A stretch of 14,111 nucleotides of DNA from Ferrovaceae bacterium (lineage in GTDB: Bacteria > Pseudomonadota > Gammaproteobacteria > Burkholderiales > Ferrovaceae). The stretch lies in the NCBI GenBank assembly GCA_027457225.1, contig DAIDTL010000012.1:1-14111 (forward strand), in the 5' to 3' direction. The notes under the pieces are model-generated. The model saw only the letters and a program-made list of their open reading frames with translations, was not told the DNA's origin and did no database searches. Both the position numbers and the translations under genes were made by a program. Of this stretch, positions 1 through 6,203 are shown in pieces. Each line of letters starts with the position of its first letter. The first letter of the stretch is position 1.

Positions 1-9
1 CATACAAAC

Positions 10-29
10 TATATTGTACGCGTCCGTAC
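10..29 (+). promoter_or_regulatory. Possible marR promoter -10 and self-operator
   Basis: TATATT at 10-15 resembles a sigma-70 -10 element and would put the transcript start near 22. Immediately after it lies the inverted repeat GTACG-cgtc-CGTAC (16-29), covering the expected start site. MarR proteins usually bind short palindromes and often repress their own gene, so this fits an autoregulatory operator. The -35 region falls outside the window. The repeat is short and could be chance. Confidence 0.3.
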
Positions 30-42
30 TATTTTTGCAACT

Positions 43-474
43 ATGGATTTTCTTCCGCTCTTACGCGAACTGGTCAGGACCTATCAGGCCCTGGATACCT
101 TCTCGGGGCAACATATCCGCAAATTGGGACTGACCGTCAGCCAATTCGACGTCATTGCCACCCTCGGCAATACCCCGGGCATGAGCTGTCGCGACATTGG
201 AGAAAAAACCTTGATGGTGAAAGGCACGCTGACAGGCGTGCTGAGTCGGCTAGAAAAGAAACAACTGATCACCCGCCAGGAAAACCCGAACGACAAGCGC
301 AGCGTCCTGGTGCAACTGACCCCTGCAGGACAACGATTGTTCGAGCGTATCTTTCCGCAACACCTGGCCTACCTGGAAACCGCCTTCAAGTGCCTGGGAA
401 AGGAACACCTGGCCACATTGCAGCATCACTTGGCTGCCCTGCGCCAGGCATTGGAGTCCTCTCACAGCACTTGA
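43..474 (+). CDS. MarR-family transcriptional regulator
   Basis: A 143-residue protein of normal MarR length. The winged-helix core spans about residues 30-100: the recognition region contains SCRDIGEKTLMVKGTLTG, followed by LSRLEKKQLITR and the wing ENPNDKRSVLVQLTPAGQ, a typical MarR pattern ending in the (D)xR-S-x-x-V-x-LT-x-G signature. Flanking helices at both ends would make the dimer interface. The start at 43 gives a full-length family member, although no clear Shine-Dalgarno sequence precedes it, so leaderless or weak initiation is possible. The gene is tail-to-tail with the OFA transporter and ends at a strong terminator, so it is its own transcription unit. The ligand and targets cannot be told from sequence; the adjacent transporter is a possible target, but only by proximity. 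Confidence 0.88.
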   Translation: MDFLPLLRELVRTYQALDTFSGQHIRKLGLTVSQFDVIATLGNTPGMSCRDIGEKTLMVKGTLTGVLSRLEKKQLITRQENPNDKRSVLVQLTPAGQRLFERIFPQHLAYLETAFKCLGKEHLATLQHHLAALRQALESSHST

Positions 475-478
475 GAGA

Positions 479-503
479 GGGTGCCGCCGGCGCCCCGCTT
501 TTT
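479..503 (+). terminator. Intrinsic terminator after marR
   Basis: A 7-bp GC-rich stem (GGGTGCC at 479-485, GGCGCCC at 489-495, one G-U pair, 3-nt loop) is followed two bases later by a run of five T at 499-503. It begins four bases after the marR stop codon. An overlapping alternative stem pairs CCTCTC (458-463) with GAGAGG (475-480). The T-run faces the plus strand, so it serves marR. The same hairpin lies just past the stop of the convergent transporter gene but lacks a T-run on that strand. Confidence 0.7.
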
Positions 504-2127
504 ACCTGAACAAGACCCAGGCCTTGTCCAGGGTGATAGACACCCCCCAGGCCAAGGGGATACCCACAGCAAGCCAAGCCCACCATAAGGTGGCCAAACT
601 GGATTTGCTGCTTGAGACCACCACTCCGGAAATCTCGCTGGCAGCCGCCGAAGCGCGTTCGTGTGCGAGGCGTTTTTCGGTTTCCAACTCGGCATCCGTC
701 ATGAAATATTTGTCCGCTACCGGGCGTATCAGGAAATTACAGATCAATCCCACAACCAGCATGCCCACCAGATAGCTCATGGTCTTGTCGTAGAGCTGGT
801 CGCGCGGAACCCCCGCGGCCAGATTGGCTTCGCGAATGTAGTTGACCACCACCGGACCCAGAATCCCTGCGGTGGACCAAGCCGTCAGCAACCGTCCATG
901 AATGGCGCCCACCATCTGCGTGCCAAACATGTCGGCGAGATAGGCTGGCACCGTGGCAAAACCACCACCATACATGGACAGAATGATGCAAAATCCTAAC
1001 ACGAACAGAGCCAGGTTGCCTGTGTGGCCCAGGGTTGTCGCACTGCTGTAGAGGCCAATTCCCAGAAGGAAAAAAACATAGTAGGTGTTCTTGCGCCCAA
1101 TCCAGTCCGACAGCGAGGCCCAGATAAAGCGGCCGGCAATATTAAACAGGGACAACAATCCGGTAAATCCTCCCGCGATGAGGGCAATGGCCTTTTTCTG
1201 ATCGAGGCTCAACTCATTGAACCCCAGTTGGAGGCCAATCAGCTTGCCAGCAAAAATTTCCTGCAACATGGGGGAAGACATGCCGATGATGCCAATCCCG
1301 GCGGACACATTCATGGTCAACACCATCCAGATCAACCAGAATTGCGGTGTTTTCCAGGCCACCGAGACATGCACGTGACGTTGGGTAATCATGGTCTTGG
1401 TGCTGGGTGCCGGGGGTATCCAGCCTTCAGGCTTCCAGTCCGTGGTTGGTACGCGATAACCAAAAGAGCCGCCCAACATGAAGATAAAGTAGAGCAGGCC
1501 CAGCACCAGAAAAGTTTGCCAAACCCCGGGGTTGCCAGGGCCGGTGGAAAACGAATTCATCAACATGACGGCAAGCGGTGAACCAATCATCGCTCCCCCG
1601 CCAAACCCCATGATGGCCATCCCGGTGGCCATCCCGCGCCGATCCGGAAACCACTTCACGAGGGTGGAGACGGGCGAGATATAGCCTAACCCGAGGCCAA
1701 TTCCTCCGATAAACCCGGAGCCGAGCCACAGCATCCACAACTGGTGTACGTAGACCCCATAGGCTGAGATCACCAGCCCACCACACCAGCACAGTGCGGC
1801 AACCACCCCCGCCTTGCGCGGGCCGGCGTGTTCCAGCCAGCCGCCAAACAAGGCGGCAGAAGAACCCAGAAATACAAAGAACATGGTGAACATCCAGCCC
1901 AGGCCGGAAACCTTCCAGTCGCAACTGGTGGTAAATAGCTCAGACCACAAAGACATGTCGGCGGGACAAGCCATCCCCACAGACTTTGAGAGGGGCAGCC
2001 AAAACACCGAGAAACCGTAAGCCATGCCAATACACAGGTGAATCGCCAATGCCGCTGGCGGCACCAGCCAGCGATTGAACCCGGAACCTGCAACAGTGCG
2101 ATCTTTTGAAAGGATGTCCAGACTCAT
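502..2127 (-). CDS. OFA-family MFS transporter (oxalate/formate antiporter type)
   Basis: A 541-residue inner-membrane carrier of the major facilitator superfamily. The family hallmark lies in the N-terminal half: a GLGLGYISP segment, then KWFPDRRGMATG and GFGGGA, which match the OxlT-like OFA group. About a dozen hydrophobic segments are visible. Two features make it longer than the usual 410-440 residues: an insert of about 20 residues between TM1 and TM2 (roughly 51-71) with two cysteines (C54, C69), and a C-terminal tail with an extra hydrophobic helix near the end (about residues 505-537). Start: GGAGG sits 8 nt before the ATG. OFA members exchange oxalate, formate or other small mono- and dicarboxylates. 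The formate dehydrogenase operon about 5 kb away makes formate or oxalate attractive, but the substrate is inferred. The gene is divergent from the nitronate monooxygenase gene and shares its regulatory region. Confidence 0.85.
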   Translation of the reverse strand: MSLDILSKDRTVAGSGFNRWLVPPAALAIHLCIGMAYGFSVFWLPLSKSVGMACPADMSLWSELFTTSCDWKVSGLGWMFTMFFVFLGSSAALFGGWLEHAGPRKAGVVAALCWCGGLVISAYGVYVHQLWMLWLGSGFIGGIGLGLGYISPVSTLVKWFPDRRGMATGMAIMGFGGGAMIGSPLAVMLMNSFSTGPGNPGVWQTFLVLGLLYFIFMLGGSFGYRVPTTDWKPEGWIPPAPSTKTMITQRHVHVSVAWKTPQFWLIWMVLTMNVSAGIGIIGMSSPMLQEIFAGKLIGLQLGFNELSLDQKKAIALIAGGFTGLLSLFNIAGRFIWASLSDWIGRKNTYYVFFLLGIGLYSSATTLGHTGNLALFVLGFCIILSMYGGGFATVPAYLADMFGTQMVGAIHGRLLTAWSTAGILGPVVVNYIREANLAAGVPRDQLYDKTMSYLVGMLVVGLICNFLIRPVADKYFMTDAELETEKRLAHERASAAASEISGVVVSSSKSSLATLWWAWLAVGIPLAWGVSITLDKAWVLFR

Positions 2128-2146
2128 GGGGAACGCCTCCTGGTGG

Positions 2147-2194
2147 TTGATTTTAATTTCAACTTCATTTTGATTTTTATGTTGCTTTGATTTT
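2147..2194. repeat. Three TTGATTTT direct repeats in transporter leader
   Basis: TTGATTTT occurs at 2147-2154, 2170-2177 and 2187-2194 (start spacing 23 and 17 bp) in the AT-rich leader just upstream of the OFA transporter start. On the transporter strand they read AAAATCAA. Each holds a TTGAT half-site like those in the FNR-type palindrome 100 bp away. They could be regulator half-sites or simply AT-rich promoter sequence. Confidence 0.35.
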
Positions 2195-2264
2195 GCAATT
2201 TATAACAAATAGAACCAAAGCAAGAGACCAGCATATTTGAGGCAACGCTTTTCGTCAATCTGAC

Positions 2265-2295
2265 GCAACAACCTGAAAAATATGGGGCAACAACC
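2265..2295. repeat. Phased 9-bp direct repeat GCAACAACC
   Basis: An exact copy of GCAACAACC lies at 2265-2273 and again at 2287-2295, 22 bp apart, which is about two helical turns. A related GGCAACGC lies at 2241-2248. The second copy abuts the FNR-type palindrome. Same-face direct repeats next to an activator box suggest a second regulator site. No known factor is assigned. Confidence 0.4.
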
Positions 2296-2321
2296 CACGT
2301 TTTGATCTAGATCAAAACGTG
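2296..2321. promoter_or_regulatory. Perfect 26-bp palindrome with FNR/ANR-type box
   Basis: Bases 2296-2321 form a perfect 26-bp inverted repeat. Its core at 2302-2315 is TTGATCTAGATCAA, an exact match to the FNR/ANR/DNR consensus TTGAT-N4-ATCAA. The centre is 60 bp before the nitronate monooxygenase ATG, so a class II position (centre at -41.5) would place the transcript start near 2350, leaving a leader of about 20 nt; no good -10 is seen there. Alternatively TTGATC could act as a -35 element with GAAAAT (2327-2332) as a weak -10, which would mean repression. The box could also act on the divergent transporter gene. The match is seen directly; oxygen or redox control is inferred. Confidence 0.65.
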
Positions 2322-2368
2322 TCCCTGAAAATAAGCGCACCCTCCACCGGTTCTGAAGAGAGGATTTA

Positions 2369-3553
2369 ATGCTGGAACTTGTGCAAACCAGTGGGCTGCG
2401 CCCTTTGGTCATCAAAGGCAAAACAGTGCTACCGATCGTGCAAGGCGGCATGGGGGTCGGCATTTCAGCGCATCGGCTGGCAGGTTCCGTGGCCGCCCTG
2501 GGCGGCATGGGGACCATCTCGTCCATCGACTTGAGGCACCACCATCCCGATCTGCTGGCCACGACCCGCGGTTTGCGCAACTCTCCCGAAGCTCGCGGCA
2601 TTGTGGATGCGGCCAATCGCGAAGCCCTTCATCGCGAAATTTACGCAGCGCGCCAACTGTCCCAGGGTCGTGGTCTGTTGGCAGTGAATGTGATGCGTGC
2701 GGTAAGCGAATACGTGCATTACATCGAACAATCCCTGCAGTCCGGGATTGATGCTCTGGTGGTCGGTGCCGGCTTGCCCCTGGATCTGCCTGACCTGGCT
2801 CAGGACCATCCCGAAGTGGCCCTGATTCCCATCCTGTCCGACGCCCGGGGCATTCAGTTGATCGTCAAAAAGTGGGAACGCAAAAAGCGTCTCCCCGATG
2901 CCATCGTGGTCGAGCATCCCAAGTATGCTGGCGGCCACTTGGGGGCCAGTCGGGTGAGCGATATCGACAATGAGCGTTTCAACTTCGATCAGGTGATTCC
3001 ACAGACGCTGGAATTTTTCAGGGCCGCGGGCCTTGAGGGGCAGATTCCCCTCATTGCGGCCGGTGGCATTCGCACCCACGGGGACATCCAGCGCCTCCAG
3101 GCGCTGGGGGCTGACGGCGTGCAACTCGGCACACCGTTTGCAGTCACGCAGGAATGCGATGCCCATCCCAATTTCAAGAAAGTGCTGGCCGAGGCCAAAA
3201 CCGAGGACCTGGTGTCTTTTACCAGTGTGGCCGGATTGCCGGCACGCGCCGTGATCACGCCCTGGTTGAAAAACTACCTCAAGTTTGAAGAAAAACTCAA
3301 ATCCGTCGCCCGTCAAAAACCCCGCTGCACGCTGCTGTTCGATTGCCTGACACAATGTGGCCTGCGCGATGGTAAGCGCGATTGGGGACAGTTCTGCATT
3401 GACACACAACTCGTGGCGGCCCTGCGTGGCGATATCAAGAAAGGACTTTTCTTCTCGGGTTCCGGTGCCCTGCCCTTTGGTAACCAGATACGCACCGTCC
3501 GCGAACTGCTGGAACGTCTGTTGGGAGGTGCCCTGCCGGTTGGTGTACAGTAG
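2369..3553 (+). CDS. Nitronate monooxygenase (2-nitropropane dioxygenase) family flavoprotein
   Basis: A 394-residue FMN-dependent TIM-barrel protein of the nitronate monooxygenase/FabK-like family. Seen in order: the N-terminal PIVQGGMGVGIS strand-loop (about 22-34); the active-site segment EHPKYAGGHLGA (182-193), where His190 aligns with the conserved catalytic-region histidine; the FMN-phosphate motif IAAGGIRTHGD (229-239); and GADGVQLGTPF (247-257). After the barrel, residues 320-343 carry four cysteines (C320, C326, C330, C343), more than a simple flavin oxidase needs. Start: AGAGGA sits 6 nt before the ATG. Family members oxidise alkyl nitronates such as propionate 3-nitronate, or reduce enoyl-thioesters; the two roles cannot be separated here. 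It is first in a plus-strand operon with a glutathione transferase and a thioesterase, behind an FNR-type box. Confidence 0.82.
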   Translation: MLELVQTSGLRPLVIKGKTVLPIVQGGMGVGISAHRLAGSVAALGGMGTISSIDLRHHHPDLLATTRGLRNSPEARGIVDAANREALHREIYAARQLSQGRGLLAVNVMRAVSEYVHYIEQSLQSGIDALVVGAGLPLDLPDLAQDHPEVALIPILSDARGIQLIVKKWERKKRLPDAIVVEHPKYAGGHLGASRVSDIDNERFNFDQVIPQTLEFFRAAGLEGQIPLIAAGGIRTHGDIQRLQALGADGVQLGTPFAVTQECDAHPNFKKVLAEAKTEDLVSFTSVAGLPARAVITPWLKNYLKFEEKLKSVARQKPRCTLLFDCLTQCGLRDGKRDWGQFCIDTQLVAALRGDIKKGLFFSGSGALPFGNQIRTVRELLERLLGGALPVGVQ

Positions 3554-3580
3554 TGGGCTTTTGGATTTCGGTGGACTGCC

Positions 3581-4303
3581 ATGCTCGATCTCTACTACTG
3601 GACCACCCCCAACGGTCATAAAATTACCCTGTTTCTGGAAGAAACGGGGTTGCCCTATCGCATCATCCCGGTCAACATCAGCGTCGGCGACCAGTTCAAA
3701 CCCGAGTTTCTTGCCATCGCTCCCAACAACCGCATTCCTGCCCTGGTGGATCATGACCCTGCAGGAGGCGGCGCACCTATTTCCATTTTTGAATCCGGCG
3801 CGATCCTGCTTTATCTTGCCGAAAAAACCGGCCAGTTCATTCCGACCCACCAGCGCGGCCGCGTGGAAGTACTGCAATGGTTATTCTGGCAAATGGGAGG
3901 ATTGGGCCCCATGCTGGGACAGAACCATCACTTCAAGCAATACGCGCCTGAAGTCATTCCCTACGCCATTAACCGCTACGTCAACGAAACCAACCGTTTG
4001 TACGGCGTACTCGATCGGCGCCTCTGCGATCGTCCCTTCGTCGCCGGGGAAACCTACTCCATCGCCGACATGGCAGCCTATCCCTGGATCGTCCCCCATC
4101 AACGGCAAGGGCAGGATCTCAACCAGTTCCCTCATTTGAAGCGCTGGTTTGAAACCATTGCAGCGCGTCCTGCCACTGTGCGGGCCTACGACATTGCCAA
4201 GCGCATCAATACCCAACCCACCGTCAACGAAGAGGCCAAAAAGATCCTGTTTGGACAAACTGCGGCAGTCGTCAACCCGACAAAGGAAGGCAAATCCTCA
4301 TGA
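3581..4303 (+). CDS. yfcG: YfcG/YghU-like nu-class glutathione transferase
   Basis: A 240-residue cytosolic GST-fold protein. The thioredoxin-like N-terminal domain (about 1-85) begins LYYWTTPNGHKITLFLEE and continues through SPNN-like APNNRIPALVDH and IFESGAILLYLAEKTG, very close to E. coli YfcG as remembered. The residues equivalent to YfcG Thr9 and Asn11 are T9 and N11, and there is no active-site Cys, as in that class, which uses glutathione disulfide as a bound redox cofactor. The all-helical C-terminal domain contains LQWLFWQMGGLGPMLGQNHHF. A C-terminal extension of about 25 residues goes beyond YfcG length. Start: GGTGGA lies 5 nt before the ATG, 27 nt after the upstream stop. The likely role is disulfide or organic-peroxide reduction; linkage to the flavoprotein and thioesterase suggests a detoxification operon. 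Confidence 0.88.
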   Translation: MLDLYYWTTPNGHKITLFLEETGLPYRIIPVNISVGDQFKPEFLAIAPNNRIPALVDHDPAGGGAPISIFESGAILLYLAEKTGQFIPTHQRGRVEVLQWLFWQMGGLGPMLGQNHHFKQYAPEVIPYAINRYVNETNRLYGVLDRRLCDRPFVAGETYSIADMAAYPWIVPHQRQGQDLNQFPHLKRWFETIAARPATVRAYDIAKRINTQPTVNEEAKKILFGQTAAVVNPTKEGKSS

Positions 4304-4713
4304 AAAATTCTCTCAAGCCCGGCATTTGCGCGACCCATACCTTTACCGTGCCCTCCAGCAAAACTGTGCCGGCACTGTATCCCGAAGCACCAGAATTTGT
4401 TGCCATGCCTGAAATATTTGCCACCGGGTTTCTGGTGGGGTTTCTGGAATGGGCCTGCATCAGGGCTATCAACCCGCATCTGGACTGGCCGCAAGAAATG
4501 ACTCTGGGCACCCACATCGATGTCAGTCACGAGGCGGCCACCCCCCCAGGACGGGAGGTCACCGCAACGGTGACATTGGTTGAGGTGGATGGAAAACGCC
4601 TGGTCTTTGAGGTCGAGGCGCACGATGGAATCGCTGTCATTTCACACGGCAGGCACCAGAGGCACATCATCGACCGGGACAAGTTTCTGGCCCGGTTACA
4701 GGCTTCGCGTTAA
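4300..4713 (+). CDS. FlK-like hotdog-fold acyl-CoA thioesterase
   Basis: A 137-residue protein of the size of FlK, the fluoroacetyl-CoA thioesterase of Streptomyces cattleya, and strikingly like it along its whole length (TVP-LYPEAPEF, FATGFLVGFLEWACIRA, LGT-H-V-H-AATPPG, AHDGI). The FlK catalytic residues Thr42, Glu50 and His76 correspond to T42, E50 and H77 here. FlK Phe33 is kept (F33), but the lid residue Phe36, tied to fluorine selectivity, is Met36. The alignment is from memory. It should hydrolyse a short acyl-CoA; fluoroacetyl-CoA is possible but not shown. The ATG overlaps the glutathione transferase stop (ATGA), with GGAAGG about 10 nt upstream, so translation is probably coupled. 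The gene ends at a TTAA shared with the convergent acyltransferase gene. Confidence 0.8.
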   Translation: MKNSLKPGICATHTFTVPSSKTVPALYPEAPEFVAMPEIFATGFLVGFLEWACIRAINPHLDWPQEMTLGTHIDVSHEAATPPGREVTATVTLVEVDGKRLVFEVEAHDGIAVISHGRHQRHIIDRDKFLARLQASR

Positions 4714-5831
4714 TCCACTTTTCGGAAGGGGCCGTGTTCCTCGAGCTCCTGGCGGTAATGTTCAATACCCAGCGACTCGCGTTGCAGGAATCGGGTAATG
4801 GCATCGGAGAAACGCGCATCCGTCATGCGATGCAATGAAACCGTACGCACCGGCAACAACCCTCGTGCAAGCTTGTGCTCGCCTTGGGCGCCCCCTTCAA
4901 ATACCGCAATCCGGTGCGCGATGCAAAACGCAATGGTTTGGTAATAGCACGTTTCAAAATGCAGGCCGGGAACATATTCCAGCGTGCCCCAATAGCGTCC
5001 ATAGGCCCGCTTCTGGTCCCATAGGTTGAGCGCACAGGCAATGGGCCGGCCTTCCCGTAACGCCATGATCAGACAGACCTGATCCCCCATGTCCCGCCCC
5101 AGACGAGAAAAAAAGTCCGTGTTGAGATACGGGGTGGTGCCATGTTGTTGATAAGTGTGCTGATAACAGCGTTCAAAAAACAGCCAGTCCTGTGCGCGGA
5201 TCTGCGCACCCGTCCGCCATTCAAAGGTGACCCCGGCTTCTGCCACACGCCGACGTTCCTGTTTGATTTTTTTGCGCTTGTCGTGATTCAACGTTGCCAG
5301 AAAACCATCGAAGTCACGATACCCCGCGTTACGCCAATGAAATTGCACCCCTTCGCGCAGGCTCAAGCCCGCCTCGATAAAATCAGGCCAGTCGTTTTCG
5401 TGGGGAAACAAGACGTGCACGGAAGAAGCATTGAGGTTGGCGCGCAAGGATTCCAGCCCGCTCACCAGGAGATGGCGTACTTCAGGGTCCGCAGCGAGAA
5501 TGCGCGGACCGGGGATGGGGGTAAAAGGCACGGCAACCAGAATCTTGGGATAGTAGTGCAACCCCTGACGCTGATACGCCTCGGCCCAGGCCCAGTCAAA
5601 CACGAACTCGCCATAAGAATGGTATTTCTCGTAAGCCGGCAGCGCTCCGACCACGACTCCATGCTGCCAGACCACCAAATAGCGCGGCACCCAGCCGGTG
5701 GCCGGAGAGGCGCAACCGCTTTCATGCAAGGCTTGCAAAAAAGCGTGCTGCACAGGCGGGGAGTCTCCGGCCAAGGCATTCCAATGGGCCGGATCGACCT
5801 GTGCCAAGGAATCCAGCACCTCCAACTGCAT
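4710..5831 (-). CDS. FemAB-like (DUF482, PF04339) acyltransferase of the GNAT superfamily
   Basis: A 373-residue protein matching the PF04339/COG3146 family, often called peptidoglycan biosynthesis/recognition or GNAT-family protein. Recognisable segments are YEKYHSYGEFVFDWAWAEAY (about 67-86), FTPIPGPRIL, SSVHVLFP, FHWRNAGYRDFDGFLATLNH followed by a very basic KRKKIKQERRR stretch (about 186-196), then FERCYQHTYQQHGTTPYLN and FETCYYQTI and EGGAQGEHKLARG near the C-terminus. These are family hallmarks. No signal peptide or membrane helix is seen, so it should be cytosolic. Substrate and acyl donor are unknown. It is last in the minus-strand operon, starting 3 nt after the DUF2237 stop, with AAGGTG about 10 nt before the ATG. 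Confidence 0.82.
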   Translation of the reverse strand: MQLEVLDSLAQVDPAHWNALAGDSPPVQHAFLQALHESGCASPATGWVPRYLVVWQHGVVVGALPAYEKYHSYGEFVFDWAWAEAYQRQGLHYYPKILVAVPFTPIPGPRILAADPEVRHLLVSGLESLRANLNASSVHVLFPHENDWPDFIEAGLSLREGVQFHWRNAGYRDFDGFLATLNHDKRKKIKQERRRVAEAGVTFEWRTGAQIRAQDWLFFERCYQHTYQQHGTTPYLNTDFFSRLGRDMGDQVCLIMALREGRPIACALNLWDQKRAYGRYWGTLEYVPGLHFETCYYQTIAFCIAHRIAVFEGGAQGEHKLARGLLPVRTVSLHRMTDARFSDAITRFLQRESLGIEHYRQELEEHGPFRKVD

Positions 5832-5834
5832 GAA

Positions 5835-6200
5835 TCAATGCACCTTGAAGGCGTGGTGCTGCAAGTCCTCCAGGGCGATAATCTCAAGCGCCTTATGGTG
5901 GGTACTCTCCAGAATCACATAGGGTGCCATGCCCGCTTCCAGCGCTTCCTGCCAACGCGCCGCACAGAGGCACCAACGATCCCCTTCCTTCAACCCGGAA
6001 AACCCGAAAGCCGGCATGGGCGTACTCAGGTCGTTGCCCCGGGCTTTGCTGAATTCCAGAAACTCACTGGTCAAAACCACGCACACCGTATGTCGCCCGA
6101 GATCCTCTGGACCCGTTCGGCAACAACCATCCCGGTAAAAACCGGTTTTTGGATTCATGGAACATGGCAACAAAGGGCTGCCCAGTACATTGAAATCCAT
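5835..6200 (-). CDS. DUF2237 family protein
   Basis: A 121-residue protein with the whole DUF2237 pattern: NVLGSPLLPCS at the N-terminus, TGFYRDGCCRTGPEDLGRHT (about 19-38), LTSEFLEFSKARGNDLSTP (about 43-61), GLKEGDRWCLCAARWQEAL (about 69-87) and a C-terminal HKALEIIALEDL. Cysteines are frequent (CC and CLC pairs), which hints at a metal or redox site, but the family's function is not known to me. Length is normal for the family. AGGAGA about 9 nt upstream supports the start. It begins 3 nt after the stop of the upstream regulator and is followed 3 nt later by the FemAB-like gene, so the three are almost certainly co-transcribed. Confidence 0.85.
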   Translation of the reverse strand: MDFNVLGSPLLPCSMNPKTGFYRDGCCRTGPEDLGRHTVCVVLTSEFLEFSKARGNDLSTPMPAFGFSGLKEGDRWCLCAARWQEALEAGMAPYVILESTHHKALEIIALEDLQHHAFKVH

Positions 6201-6203
6201 TAA

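Noticed and set aside
2253..2265. Small inverted repeat CGTCA-ATC-TGACG as an operator or terminator
   Set aside because: A five-base stem with no T-run and no position relative to a promoter that would support a function; likely chance.
2465..3877. Long minus-strand open frame (470 codons)
   Set aside because: It is antisense to the nitronate monooxygenase and glutathione transferase genes, which have clear family motifs. Its translation shows no family resemblance.
5142..6203. Plus-strand open frame (353 codons)
   Set aside because: It lies antisense to the FemAB-like and DUF2237 genes, both of which match known families along their full length.
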